From: Streptomyces roseofulvus | GTDB lineage: Bacteria > Actinomycetota > Actinomycetes > Streptomycetales > Streptomycetaceae | DNA length: 64,000 nt | Reading direction: 5' to 3' | NCBI RefSeq assembly: GCF_039534915.1 | Contig: NZ_BAAAWE010000001.1 | Location: 6,262,001 to 6,326,000, forward strand | Shown: positions 17,101-24,262 of the stretch, one piece after another | Numbering within the stretch: position 1 is the first letter of the stretch | Layout: every line of letters begins with the position of its first letter | Made by a program: the position numbers and the translations under genes | Notes under the pieces: generated by a model | What the model was told of the DNA's origin: nothing | Database searches by the model: none | Seen by the model: the letters and a program-made list of their open reading frames with translations, nothing else

Positions 17101-17955
17101 CAGGTCGGCTTCGCCGGCCTGGAGACGGTCCCCGCCCCCGGCACCCGCGCCGAGTACTACACGCCGGGTGACACGGACTGGCAGCAGATGACCGGCAGCA
17201 GCTTCCCCTTCGGCGAGCTGATGATCGGCGACATCCACGGCTACGCCCCCGGCGAGCGCCGCACCGAGCACTGGTACGGCGGCGTCCTCGCCCCGACCGC
17301 CCCGCGCGACGCCGCCGGCGAACCCGTCCTCGTCTCCGAGCGGCAGGGCAACCTGATCGGCTTCGCCGCCGCGATGTGGGGCGACGGCAGCCACCACGCC
17401 GAGCCCGGCTCCTTCGGCGACATCGGCAACCTGCGGCTGCGCCGCGACGGCGAGACGATCGGCGAGAGCGCCTGGCCGTTCGGCGTCTTCGAGGTGCCCG
17501 CGGAAGCCGGCACGTACGAGCTGGAACAGAACACCATGAAGCTCGGCAACCGGAACTGGGCCCGCTCCACCTCCGTGCGGTCGATCTGGAAATTCACCTC
17601 CCAGCTCGACGAGACGGTCTATTCTCAGGGCATCCCGATTCTCTTCCCCCGGTACGACCTGCCGGTGGACGGACTCAAGACCCTCGCCGCCACCGACGGC
17701 CAGCGGATCCGCCTCGGCGCCACCGGTCACGCCGGATACAAGGCGGGGGCTCTCGCCTCGGCCGCCCTCTCCTACTCCTACGACGAGGGCGTCACCTGGA
17801 CCGAGGCCCCGGTCGCCAGGGACGGCGACGCCTGGGTCGCGACCGTGAACCACACGGGCGCGACCGGCAAGCAGGTCACCCTGAAGACCGAACTGACGGA
17901 CGCCCACGGCAACTCCGTCACCCAGACCGTGGTCCGCGCTTACGACGTGCGCTGA
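14185..17955 (+). CDS. Large secreted subtilisin-like serine protease (S8)
   Basis: 1256 residues. A signal peptide covers residues 1 to about 28 (PSVAAQ). A propeptide follows to about residue 215. The catalytic triad is complete: Asp240 (VAVLDTGADAGHPD), His272 (GHGTHTLST) and Ser445 (SGTSMATPHVAG). A protease-associated domain lies at about residues 805-910, and the long C-terminal part is beta-rich. There is no LPxTG or membrane anchor, so it should be released outside the cell for protein scavenging or development. The ATG at 14185 is preferred over 14173 for its GGGGAG site. A 13-base hairpin follows the stop. Confidence 0.93.
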   Translation: MRPISRTALGAATAAVLAVTAALPSVAAQPPAGGPAERPLVGSEAQARAGERAATVTLVTGDRVLVTRDERGNPAATVLPREDGTVPLVQTRRSGQDLYVYPEDATGALAADRVDEELFNVTGLVRQGYDDASTTTLPLIAVYGSGATARTTPAAPRGARRGQVLKTIDGVALQADKKQAGTFWAEVSAPAARSAAAGIEKLWLDRKVEAALERSAQQVHAPEAWAAGYDGTGTTVAVLDTGADAGHPDLQGRIVASENFTDSDSATDHQGHGTHTLSTVGGSGAASDGKKKGIAPGARLLNGKVLNDYGSGATSWIIAGMEWAVAQGADVVSMSLGNPSETDCDDPMSAAAEELAQNQGTLFVVAAGNSGPSLNSVSSPGCAPGVLTVGATDRDDSTAWFSSRSPIANEAHTLKPEIAAPGVAISAAAAGGRGLYAYQAMSGTSMATPHVAGAAAILKQRHPDWTAQQLKAALVSSADTGIPGDVRETGGGRLDVKAAIDQTVLSAPAVQGGTYHWPQAKSDRTTVTVPYTNTSDAPVTLALAVEKVTGNDGSAVASTVARLGRPTVTVPAGATVEVPLAIDPTARLQRAQYGDVTGRIVATGPGGVHVSTPFSLYVEPETVTLRVKLIDRQGKPADGASSLDVIGLDTATGERRFNEGATDQVFRVRPGSYFLTSFVTTRDAGEGATLDDSLTHLARPQLELRDDTTVVLDAREAHRLSVRTDRPSELRGTTLAFARSWDDTWTHAGTVTGPRTLRAHYASVEGEARDGDFESGSYWRAAAPQITSLRTGDGLALHPVTASTGSDNLDGTGSAALVDAGTGTPDELKAAGVQGRLALVRLPDDTTAVGTLARNAKAAGAIGVVVHHASPARWYPAGGFTGAGLPVLAIPAAEASALLGRLAAGEVTLHWNATAETPYVYSLAFPETGEIEDERRYRVRDARLGRSEITYGSAGVAADFMNFPVAHRPNGLQVGFAGLETVPAPGTRAEYYTPGDTDWQQMTGSSFPFGELMIGDIHGYAPGERRTEHWYGGVLAPTAPRDAAGEPVLVSERQGNLIGFAAAMWGDGSHHAEPGSFGDIGNLRLRRDGETIGESAWPFGVFEVPAEAGTYELEQNTMKLGNRNWARSTSVRSIWKFTSQLDETVYSQGIPILFPRYDLPVDGLKTLAATDGQRIRLGATGHAGYKAGALASAALSYSYDEGVTWTEAPVARDGDAWVATVNHTGATGKQVTLKTELTDAHGNSVTQTVVRAYDVR

Positions 17956-17962
17956 CCACGCC

Positions 17963-18010
17963 GGTCCGCCGGACGTCCTTCCCGTGGGGGGTGGGGTCGT
18001 CCGGCGGACC
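17963..18010 (+). terminator. Terminator of the subtilase gene
   Basis: GGTCCGCCGGACG (17963-17975) pairs perfectly over 13 bases with CGTCCGGCGGACC (17998-18010) around a 22-base loop, eight bases after the stop codon. Confidence 0.7.
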
Positions 18011-18078
18011 ACCCATTCGCAGCAACGGTTTTTCCCGTGTCCCGTTTTCCCGGGCCGCCCGCGGTGGACAATAAGGGC

Positions 18079-19626
18079 ATGACGCAGCAGGGGGACAACT
18101 GGTGGGACGCTCTCTACGACGACACGGCGGAGGACAGCACCCCGGCCTCCCCGGGTGACACCCTCGACGCCCGCTTCGCCTCCGCCACCCGCGCCACCGC
18201 ACCCGAACCCGAACCCACCGCACCGCCACCGGCCGCCCCGGCACCTCCCCTGGCACCGCCGCCTCCGCCGGCCCACCCGGCCGTACCCGCACCGCCCGCC
18301 GCCGAGGCACCCCGGACACCTCCGGCACCGGCACAGGCGCCCGGCCCGGCCCGGTCCGTGCTCCCGCCGCCGCGGCCGACCGCCGCGCCCGCCGTGCTCG
18401 GGCCCGCGCCGTGGGAGGCCCCCGTCAGCGGACCCCGTACCTTCCCGTCACCTCCACCGCCGCCCGTACGCGCACCCGCGCCGGAGCCGGAGCCCGAACC
18501 CGAAGGCACGCCCGAGCCCCGGGGCGGCGACGCCACCGCGCGGGCCCAGGCCCCCGCCGGGCACGAGCCGACGGTCCAGGTGGCGATGCCCCGGCCCCGC
18601 ACCGGCTTCGTCGGCAGCCGCCCGCCCACGTACGAGCCCGAACCCACCGCCCTGCCCACCGCGCGGCCCGGCGAACTCGGCGACCTGGTCGCCGACACCG
18701 TCCTCGACGGCGCCCGCTACGGCACCGCCACCCTCCGGGCCGCCTCCGTGCGCGGCGACTCCGCCCGCTACCGCGGCGAACCCCGCCGGGACGCCCTGCT
18801 CACCGCCCGCTTCGGCCACGACGAGACCGCCCTCGTGCTGGTCGCCGTCGCCGCCGGCTCCCGCGCCGCCGACGACGCCCACCTCGCCGCCGCCGACGCC
18901 TGCCGCTGGATCGGCGAGGCCGTCGGCCGCAGCCACGCCCGGCTCTCCGAGGACATCCGCTCCGGCCGCCGCGGCGACCTCAAGTCCGGACTGCACCGGC
19001 TCACCGACCGCACCTACGGACGGCTCCGGGCCCGCGCCGCCGAACGCGGCCTGGCACCCGACCTGTACACCGCGACCCTGCGCTGCCTGCTGATCCCCGC
19101 CGACCCCGACTGCCGCACCCGGGTCTTCTTCGGCATCGGCGGCGGCGGGCTGTTCCGGCTCCGCGACGGCTCCTGGCAGGACATCGAACCGCTGCTGCCC
19201 GACCCGGCCTCGGTCACCGGCGAACCGGTCGTGGCGAGCGAAGCGAGAGGGGGGTCCCCCCGGCCGGAGGCTGGGGGAGGCTCGACGCCGCCGCACGGCA
19301 CGCCCGAGGTCACCGAGGAGGGCGACCGGCTCACCATGGACCTCGGGATCACCACCGCGCCCGGGCCGCTCGTCGAGGAGCCCGTCCCGCCGCCGGCCGA
19401 ACCCTTCCGGTTCCGCGCCTCGGTGGCCAGGCCCGGCGACACCCTCCTGCTCGCCTCGCCGGGACTGGCCGAGCCGATGCGCGGCGAGCCCGGCCTCGCC
19501 CGCGAACTCGCGGCCCGCTGGTCCGGTGCCGAACCGCCCGGCCTCGCCGCCTTCCTCGCCGACACCCAGCTGAGGGTGACCGGGTACGCCGATGACCGTA
19601 CGGGGGCGGCCGTCTGGGAGGCGTGA
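18079..19626 (+). CDS. PP2C-like phosphatase-domain protein with proline-rich N-terminus
   Basis: 515 residues. Residues about 40-185 are a disordered Pro/Ala/Glu-rich stretch. From about residue 200 the sequence resembles a PPM/PP2C phosphatase fold (GDSARYRGEPRRDALLTARF, LVLVAVAAG, DTLLLASPGLAE), but several canonical metal-binding Asp residues are not obvious, so it may be a non-catalytic or divergent member acting as a signalling partner. At 19231-19287 a dispersed Streptomyces-type repeat is inserted in frame and adds about 19 residues (SEARGGSPRPEAGGGS). The ATG at 18079 follows AATAAGGGC. No neighbour indicates its pathway. Confidence 0.75.
   Translation: MTQQGDNWWDALYDDTAEDSTPASPGDTLDARFASATRATAPEPEPTAPPPAAPAPPLAPPPPPAHPAVPAPPAAEAPRTPPAPAQAPGPARSVLPPPRPTAAPAVLGPAPWEAPVSGPRTFPSPPPPPVRAPAPEPEPEPEGTPEPRGGDATARAQAPAGHEPTVQVAMPRPRTGFVGSRPPTYEPEPTALPTARPGELGDLVADTVLDGARYGTATLRAASVRGDSARYRGEPRRDALLTARFGHDETALVLVAVAAGSRAADDAHLAAADACRWIGEAVGRSHARLSEDIRSGRRGDLKSGLHRLTDRTYGRLRARAAERGLAPDLYTATLRCLLIPADPDCRTRVFFGIGGGGLFRLRDGSWQDIEPLLPDPASVTGEPVVASEARGGSPRPEAGGGSTPPHGTPEVTEEGDRLTMDLGITTAPGPLVEEPVPPPAEPFRFRASVARPGDTLLLASPGLAEPMRGEPGLARELAARWSGAEPPGLAAFLADTQLRVTGYADDRTGAAVWEA
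19231..19287 (+). repeat. Dispersed GC-rich repeat inserted in frame in the PP2C-like gene
   Basis: The block GCGAGCGAAGCGAG - GGGGGGTCCCCCC - GGCCGGAGGCTGGGGGAGG matches a short repeat that I recognise from many Streptomyces intergenic regions, where it forms hairpins (GGGGGG with CCCCCC). Here it is inside a coding region and keeps the frame, encoding SEARGGSPRPEAGGGS. Confidence 0.65.
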
Positions 19627-19653
19627 CGGGCGGGGCCGTGTGTTGATGGACCC

Positions 19654-21396
19654 ATGGCCAAACAGAACGTAGCGGAACAGTTCGTCGACATCCTCGTCCG
19701 CGCCGGCGTCCAGCGGCTCTACGGCGTGGTCGGCGACAGCCTGAACCCGGTCGTCGACGCCATCCGGCGCAACCCCGCCATCGACTGGGTGCAGGTGCGG
19801 CACGAGGAGACCGCCGCCTTCGCCGCGGGGGCCGAGGCCCAGATCACCGGCCGCCTCGCCGCCTGCGCCGGCTCCTGCGGACCCGGCAACCTCCACCTCA
19901 TCAACGGCCTGTACGACGCGCACCGCTCGATGGCCCCCGTCCTCGCCCTCGCCTCCCACATCCCCTCCAGCGAGATCGGGCTCGGCTACTTCCAGGAGAC
20001 CCACCCCGACCAGCTGTTCCGCGAGTGCAGCCACTACTGCGAGCTGATCTCCAGCCCGAAGCAGATGCCGCGGCTGCTGCACACCGCCGTCCAGCACGCC
20101 GTCGGACGCGGCGGCGTCTCGGTCGTCTCGCTCCCCGGCGACATCGCCGACCAGCCCGCCCCCGAGAAGAGCACCGGCAGCGCCCTCGTCACCGCGCGCC
20201 CCACCGTCCGCCCCGGCGACTCCGAGATCGACGCCCTGGTCCGGATGATCGACGCGGCCGAACGGGTGACGCTCTTCTGCGGCAGCGGCACCGCCGGCGC
20301 CCACCCCGAGGTGATGCAGTTCGCCGAGCGGCTGAAGGCCCCCGTCGGGCACGCCCTGCGGGGCAAGGAGTGGATCCAGTACGACAACCCCTTCGACGTC
20401 GGCATGAGCGGGCTCCTCGGCTACGGCGCGGCCTACGAGGCCACCCACGAGTGCGACCTGCTGATCCTGCTCGGCACCGACTTCCCGTACAACGCCTTCC
20501 TCCCGGACGACGTCCGGATCGTGCAGGTCGACGTCCGGCCCGAACACCTCGGCCGCCGCTCCCGGCTCGACCTCGCCGTCTGGGGGGACGTCCGGGAGAC
20601 CCTGCGCTGCGTCACCCCCCGGATCCGCCCCCGCACCGACCGCCGCTTCCTCGACAAGATGCTGAAGAAGCACGCCGACGCCCTGGAGGGCGTGGTGAAG
20701 GCGTACACCCGCAAGGTGGAGAAGCACACCCCGATCCACCCCGAGTACGTCGCCTCCGTCCTCGACGAACTCGCCGACGACGACGCGGTCTTCACCGTCG
20801 ACACCGGCATGTGCAACGTCTGGGCGGCCCGGTACCTCACCCCCAACGGGCGCCGCCGGATCATCGGCTCCTTCAGCCACGGCTCCATGGCCAACGCCCT
20901 GCCGCAGGCGATCGGCGCCCAGTTCACCGACCGCGGCCGGCAGGTCGTCTCGCTCTCCGGCGACGGCGGCTTCTCCATGCTCATGGGCGACTTCCTCACC
21001 CTCGTCCAGTACGAACTCCCCGTGAAGATCGTGCTGTTCAACAACTCCTCGCTCGGCATGGTCGAACTGGAGATGCTGGTCGCCGGGCTCCCCTCGTACG
21101 GAACGGGCTACAAGAACCCGGACTTCGCCGCCGTCGCCCGCGCGGCCGGCGCCTACGGCGTCCGCGTCGAGAAGCCCAAGCACCTGGCCGGCGCCCTGAA
21201 GGACGCCTTCCGGCACCGGGGCCCCGCCCTCGTCGACGTCGTCACGGACCCCAACGCCCTCTCCATCCCGCCGAAGATCAGCACCGAGATGGTCACCGGC
21301 TTCGCCCTCTCCGCCGGCAAGATCGTGCTCGACGGGGGAGTGGGCCGGATGCTCCAGATGGCCCGTTCCAATCTGCGCAACGTGCCCCGGCCCTGA
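19654..21396 (+). CDS. poxB: Thiamine-diphosphate pyruvate oxidase/dehydrogenase (PoxB type)
   Basis: 580 residues with the three-domain layout of ThDP enzymes: pyrimidine domain with catalytic Glu51 (RHEE), a central FAD/transhydrogenase-like domain, and the pyrophosphate domain with the ThDP motif beginning GDGGFS at 436-438 and ending in NN near 464. Pyruvate is decarboxylated to acetate and CO2, passing electrons to quinone or oxygen. The C-terminus lacks a clear lipid-binding tail like that of E. coli PoxB, so the electron acceptor is uncertain. It starts 27 bases after the PP2C-like gene. Acetolactate synthase is excluded by overall similarity to the PoxB branch. Confidence 0.88.
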   Translation: MAKQNVAEQFVDILVRAGVQRLYGVVGDSLNPVVDAIRRNPAIDWVQVRHEETAAFAAGAEAQITGRLAACAGSCGPGNLHLINGLYDAHRSMAPVLALASHIPSSEIGLGYFQETHPDQLFRECSHYCELISSPKQMPRLLHTAVQHAVGRGGVSVVSLPGDIADQPAPEKSTGSALVTARPTVRPGDSEIDALVRMIDAAERVTLFCGSGTAGAHPEVMQFAERLKAPVGHALRGKEWIQYDNPFDVGMSGLLGYGAAYEATHECDLLILLGTDFPYNAFLPDDVRIVQVDVRPEHLGRRSRLDLAVWGDVRETLRCVTPRIRPRTDRRFLDKMLKKHADALEGVVKAYTRKVEKHTPIHPEYVASVLDELADDDAVFTVDTGMCNVWAARYLTPNGRRRIIGSFSHGSMANALPQAIGAQFTDRGRQVVSLSGDGGFSMLMGDFLTLVQYELPVKIVLFNNSSLGMVELEMLVAGLPSYGTGYKNPDFAAVARAAGAYGVRVEKPKHLAGALKDAFRHRGPALVDVVTDPNALSIPPKISTEMVTGFALSAGKIVLDGGVGRMLQMARSNLRNVPRP

Positions 21397-21479
21397 GCTC
21401 CCGGAGCCCGGCGCATGCCCACGGGCTCGCGGGGCAGGCTTCCCCGTGAGCCTGTTCGACACGACCGTGGGTGGGGGCT

Positions 21480-21884
21480 ATGGCCGGGAAGGCACGACAG
21501 CCGACTCAACTGCTCAGAAAGGTGGGGGGAGCCGACCTGACCGCGGTGCCGGAGGTGCGCCACGCGTTACGCGAACTCCTCGGGACCTGGGGCGGACCGG
21601 GCGCCGGCGACGTCGCCGAACTGCTCACCAGCGAACTCGTCACCAACGCGCTGGTCCACACCGGCCACGGCGCCATCGTGACCGCCACCGTCGATCCCGG
21701 CCAGCTCAGGGTCGAGGTCCGCGACTTCGAGGCCGGCCTCACCGCTCCGCTCGTACCGCCCGCCGACGACGGTACGCACGGGCGGGGGCTCTTCCTCGTC
21801 AGGGAACTCGCCGACTCCTGGGGGATCGAGGAGCGCGACACCGGCAAGGTCGTCTGGTTCGAACTGAACGGCGGGGCCGCCTGA
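21480..21884 (+). CDS. RsbW-like ATP-binding protein with a TTA codon
   Basis: 134 residues of the HATPase_c anti-sigma kinase type: N-box ELLTSELVTNALVH, and G-boxes DGTHGRGLFLVRELADSWG. These proteins phosphorylate anti-sigma antagonists or act as small regulators, and Streptomyces has dozens. Codon 30 (21567-21569) is TTA, the rare leucine codon read by the bldA tRNA; I found no other in-frame TTA in the window. Translation may therefore be tied to development. The ATG at 21480 follows a G-rich site; a GTG at 21471 is an alternative. A 14-base terminator hairpin is formed around its stop codon. Confidence 0.85.
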   Translation: MAGKARQPTQLLRKVGGADLTAVPEVRHALRELLGTWGGPGAGDVAELLTSELVTNALVHTGHGAIVTATVDPGQLRVEVRDFEAGLTAPLVPPADDGTHGRGLFLVRELADSWGIEERDTGKVVWFELNGGAA

Positions 21885-21899
21885 GGGCGGCCCCGCCGT
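21868..21899. terminator. Bidirectional terminator around a stop codon
   Basis: ACGGCGGGGCCGCC (21868-21881) pairs perfectly with GGCGGCCCCGCCGT (21886-21899); the TGAG loop contains the stop codon of the ATP-binding protein. The convergent DUF2637 gene ends 17 bases further on, so the stem can serve both. Confidence 0.8.
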
Positions 21900-21915
21900 G
21901 GGGTGACGCGGTCCG

Positions 21916-23004
21916 TCAGCCGAGCTTCCGCTCCATCTCGGAGATCTTCGCCTCCAGATTGTCGAGCAGCAGCCCCTGGGTGTCGTCCTCGGCGGTGAGG
22001 TCCACCGTCCGCGGCTCACCGTGCCTGACGGCTTGCAGGGAGGGCCGGGGTCGTAGCGGCAGTTGTCCCGGGTCCGCTATGGCGGGTTCCGCGACGGCGG
22101 CGGACACCGCCGCCGCCGTCGCGGAACCCGGCCCGGACCCGGCGGCCTGACCCCCGCCGGTCCCGCCGGCGGACAGCGCCGCCACCTCCACCTGACGCCC
22201 GCCGCCGCGCCCGAAGGCCCGGTGCTGGCGGTTGAGCGCCTTGATCTGCGCCCGGTCGAGCTTGGCCTGCTCCCGCCGGCGGATCCGGTTCTGCTCCTTC
22301 TCCCGCCGGTCCTCCCGGACCTCGTCGACGGCCTCGTCCAGGGTCCGTACGCCCTCCAGGAGCATCAGCGACCAGGCGGCGAAGGTCTCCCGCGGAGCCC
22401 TTATCCACCGCACGATCCGGATCTGCGGCAGCGGGCGGGGCACCAGGCCCTGCTCGCGCAGCGCAGCCCGGCGGGTCTGCTTCAGCGCCCGGTCGAAGAG
22501 GACCGCCGCCGACAGGGACATCCCCGCGAAGAACTGCGGGGCCCCGTCGTGGCCCAGGCCGCGCGGCGCGTGCACCCAGTTGAACCAGGCCGCCGCGCCC
22601 GCGAAGAGCCAGACCAGGAGACGGGAGCCGAGGGCCGCGTCGCCGTGGCTGGCCTCGCGGACGGCGAGCACCGAACAGAACATCGCGGCGCCGTCGAGGC
22701 CGAACGGGACCAGGTACTCCCAGCCGCCGGTCAGGTTGAGGTTCTGCCGGCCGAAGCCGACGAGGCCGTGGAAGGAGAGCGCCGCCGCGACCGCGGCGCA
22801 GCAGAACAGCAGCCCGTACGAGGCGAATCCGTAGATGGCCTCCTTGCGCCGGCGCCGCTCCTCGCTGCGCTCCCAGGAGTCCTCGGCCGCGGCCTGGTCA
22901 CCGGCGCGCTTCCCGCGCGCGAGCACCGCCACCGCCGTCAGGACTCCGGCCACCATCACGCCACCCGGAAGCAGCCAGTCCAGCGATATGTCGGTCAGTC
23001 TCAT
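21916..23004 (-). CDS. DUF2637 domain membrane protein
   Basis: 362 residues. Membrane segments lie near residues 11-29, 60-82, 100-117 and 128-146, followed by a conserved cytoplasmic part (RALKQTRRAALREQGLVPRP) and a charged coiled-coil stretch (about 225-265), an Ala/Gly-rich linker and a short terminal helix (LLLDNLEAKISEMERKLG). DUF2637 proteins occur on actinomycete plasmids and integrative elements, sometimes as spread proteins, but also alone on chromosomes as here, with no transfer genes in view. The linker is encoded by a striking 21-base inverted repeat. Confidence 0.82.
   Translation of the reverse strand: MRLTDISLDWLLPGGVMVAGVLTAVAVLARGKRAGDQAAAEDSWERSEERRRRKEAIYGFASYGLLFCCAAVAAALSFHGLVGFGRQNLNLTGGWEYLVPFGLDGAAMFCSVLAVREASHGDAALGSRLLVWLFAGAAAWFNWVHAPRGLGHDGAPQFFAGMSLSAAVLFDRALKQTRRAALREQGLVPRPLPQIRIVRWIRAPRETFAAWSLMLLEGVRTLDEAVDEVREDRREKEQNRIRRREQAKLDRAQIKALNRQHRAFGRGGGRQVEVAALSAGGTGGGQAAGSGPGSATAAAVSAAVAEPAIADPGQLPLRPRPSLQAVRHGEPRTVDLTAEDDTQGLLLDNLEAKISEMERKLG
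22083..22130. repeat. Perfect 21-base inverted repeat inside the DUF2637 gene
   Basis: Arms at 22083-22103 and 22110-22130 are exact reverse complements around a 6-base loop (ACACCG). The stretch encodes the Ala/Val linker TAAAVSAAVAEPA. Such a stem would be very stable in mRNA or single-stranded DNA. Confidence 0.8.
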
Positions 23005-23198
23005 GCGGTGTCCCTCGCATCGCAGTGGGGCGTTTGGCCGCCCATACTGTCCGACCGATCGGTGGGCTCACGGGGTTTCGGGGCAAGAGCACGCCAACGG
23101 GGGCTCAGGGCATACGAATAGGTACCTTCTGCTCGAACGTTCCCCCGTGCAGGCGGAGTTGTGTTCGATTCACGTCACCCGTTCGGGTGGCGTATTCC

Positions 23199-24068
23199 TC
23201 AGGCGGTCGCCGTGAGCCGCCGGACCCGGTCGGCGTCACAGGTGCGCGGACACGTGAGGCAGGTGTCCTCGGGGCGCAGCGTGTAGAAGAAGCAGCAGGC
23301 GGCCCGGTCCCGGGTGGCGCGCGGGGTGCCGTCCGGCCCCTCGGCCCCGGGCAGCGGGCGGAACCCGGCGCCGCCCGCGTACGGCTTCTCCGGCCGGCCG
23401 GAGCTCCCCGGCAGCAGCTCCTCCAGCTCGGCCGTCGCCCGCTCCTCCTCGCCGAGCAGGGCACCGATGTACCAGAGGCCCTCCACGATCTCGTCCGTCA
23501 CCATGCCCCACAGCGCGCGCTGCCCGCGCCGCATCCGCGGGCCGAAGCCGGTGAGCAGGGCCTCGAAGTGCTCGGCGAGCGAGGCGCGCACCTCGGCGCG
23601 CAGGGCGTCCTCGCCGGAGACCACCCGGGCGCCGGGCAGGGCGGCGGCGGGGTCGTCCGGCAGGCATGCGAACTCCCCGACCCGGACGGCCATCCGGCCC
23701 AGGGCCCGCTGGAAGGAGACCGCGCCCACGGGGAGGCGGGGGACCCGGCGGTGCAGGAACCAGGGGACGGTCACCAGGAGGCAGGCCGGCCAGGCGTACC
23801 GGTGCAGTCCGAAGCTCGCGACGACGTCGGGGCGGGCCTGCCGGCCGTAGTCCCGGAGCACCTGCGCGTTGTCCCAGGCGAGGAAGGCGTCCAGGGCGGC
23901 CCCGCCGGCGGCGAGCTCCTCGGCGCGGACCCAGCCGGCGCCGCTCGGCAGCCGTGCGTCCCCGGCGGTCTCCTCCACGCGCAGGCCGGGGAACGCCTCG
24001 GCGAGCCGGGCGTACGCGGCCGCGACGGGCGAGACGAGCGGGGAAGGCAGCAGAGCGGGGACGGTCAT
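23199..24068 (-). CDS. FhuF-like siderophore-iron reductase
   Basis: 289 residues. The C-terminus carries the FhuF [2Fe-2S] signature Cys258-Cys259-x10-Cys270-x2-Cys273, with a further Cys277. FhuF proteins reduce ferric siderophores in the cytoplasm to release iron. The N-terminal part (DNAQVLRDYGRQARPDVVAS, YAWPACLLVTVPWFL) is typical of the actinobacterial version. The ATG at 24068 is preferred; a GTG nine bases upstream is possible. An iron-box operator lies 26 bases upstream of the start, so expression should rise under iron limitation. No siderophore transporter is adjacent. Confidence 0.88.
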   Translation of the reverse strand: MTVPALLPSPLVSPVAAAYARLAEAFPGLRVEETAGDARLPSGAGWVRAEELAAGGAALDAFLAWDNAQVLRDYGRQARPDVVASFGLHRYAWPACLLVTVPWFLHRRVPRLPVGAVSFQRALGRMAVRVGEFACLPDDPAAALPGARVVSGEDALRAEVRASLAEHFEALLTGFGPRMRRGQRALWGMVTDEIVEGLWYIGALLGEEERATAELEELLPGSSGRPEKPYAGGAGFRPLPGAEGPDGTPRATRDRAACCFFYTLRPEDTCLTCPRTCDADRVRRLTATA

Positions 24069-24093
24069 GCGGACCACCGAATCGCGATCGTTA

Positions 24094-24112
24094 GCAGGTT
24101 AGCCTTACCTTA
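24094..24112 (-). promoter_or_regulatory. Iron box (DmdR/DtxR-type operator)
   Basis: Read on the minus strand the 19 bases TAAGGTAAGGCTAACCTGC match the DtxR/DmdR consensus TTAGGTTAGGCTAACCTAA at 15 positions. It covers the promoter area of the FhuF-like gene and is A/T rich in a GC-rich setting. Confidence 0.85.
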
Positions 24113-24262
24113 CCCGAAACGGCATCACGTCTCACCACCTGCGGACCCCTTCCCACCTGCGCCGGACGGGCGCGGTCCCGCGGAACGGTCCGTTCGCCTA
24201 TGGTGCACAGGGGACCCCGGCATCGCGAGCCGGGACCGGCACGAGGCCGCAGGAGGACCCGG

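Noticed and set aside
14017..18276. A 1419-codon open frame on the minus strand opposite the subtilase gene
   Set aside because: It is an antisense shadow: composition is low-complexity Gly/Ala/Val/Asp, it has no domain, and the plus strand encodes a complete subtilase with signal peptide and triad.
21916..23004. DUF2637 gene as evidence for an integrative conjugative element
   Set aside because: No integrase, tra, rep or attachment-site genes are nearby, and base composition matches the surroundings.
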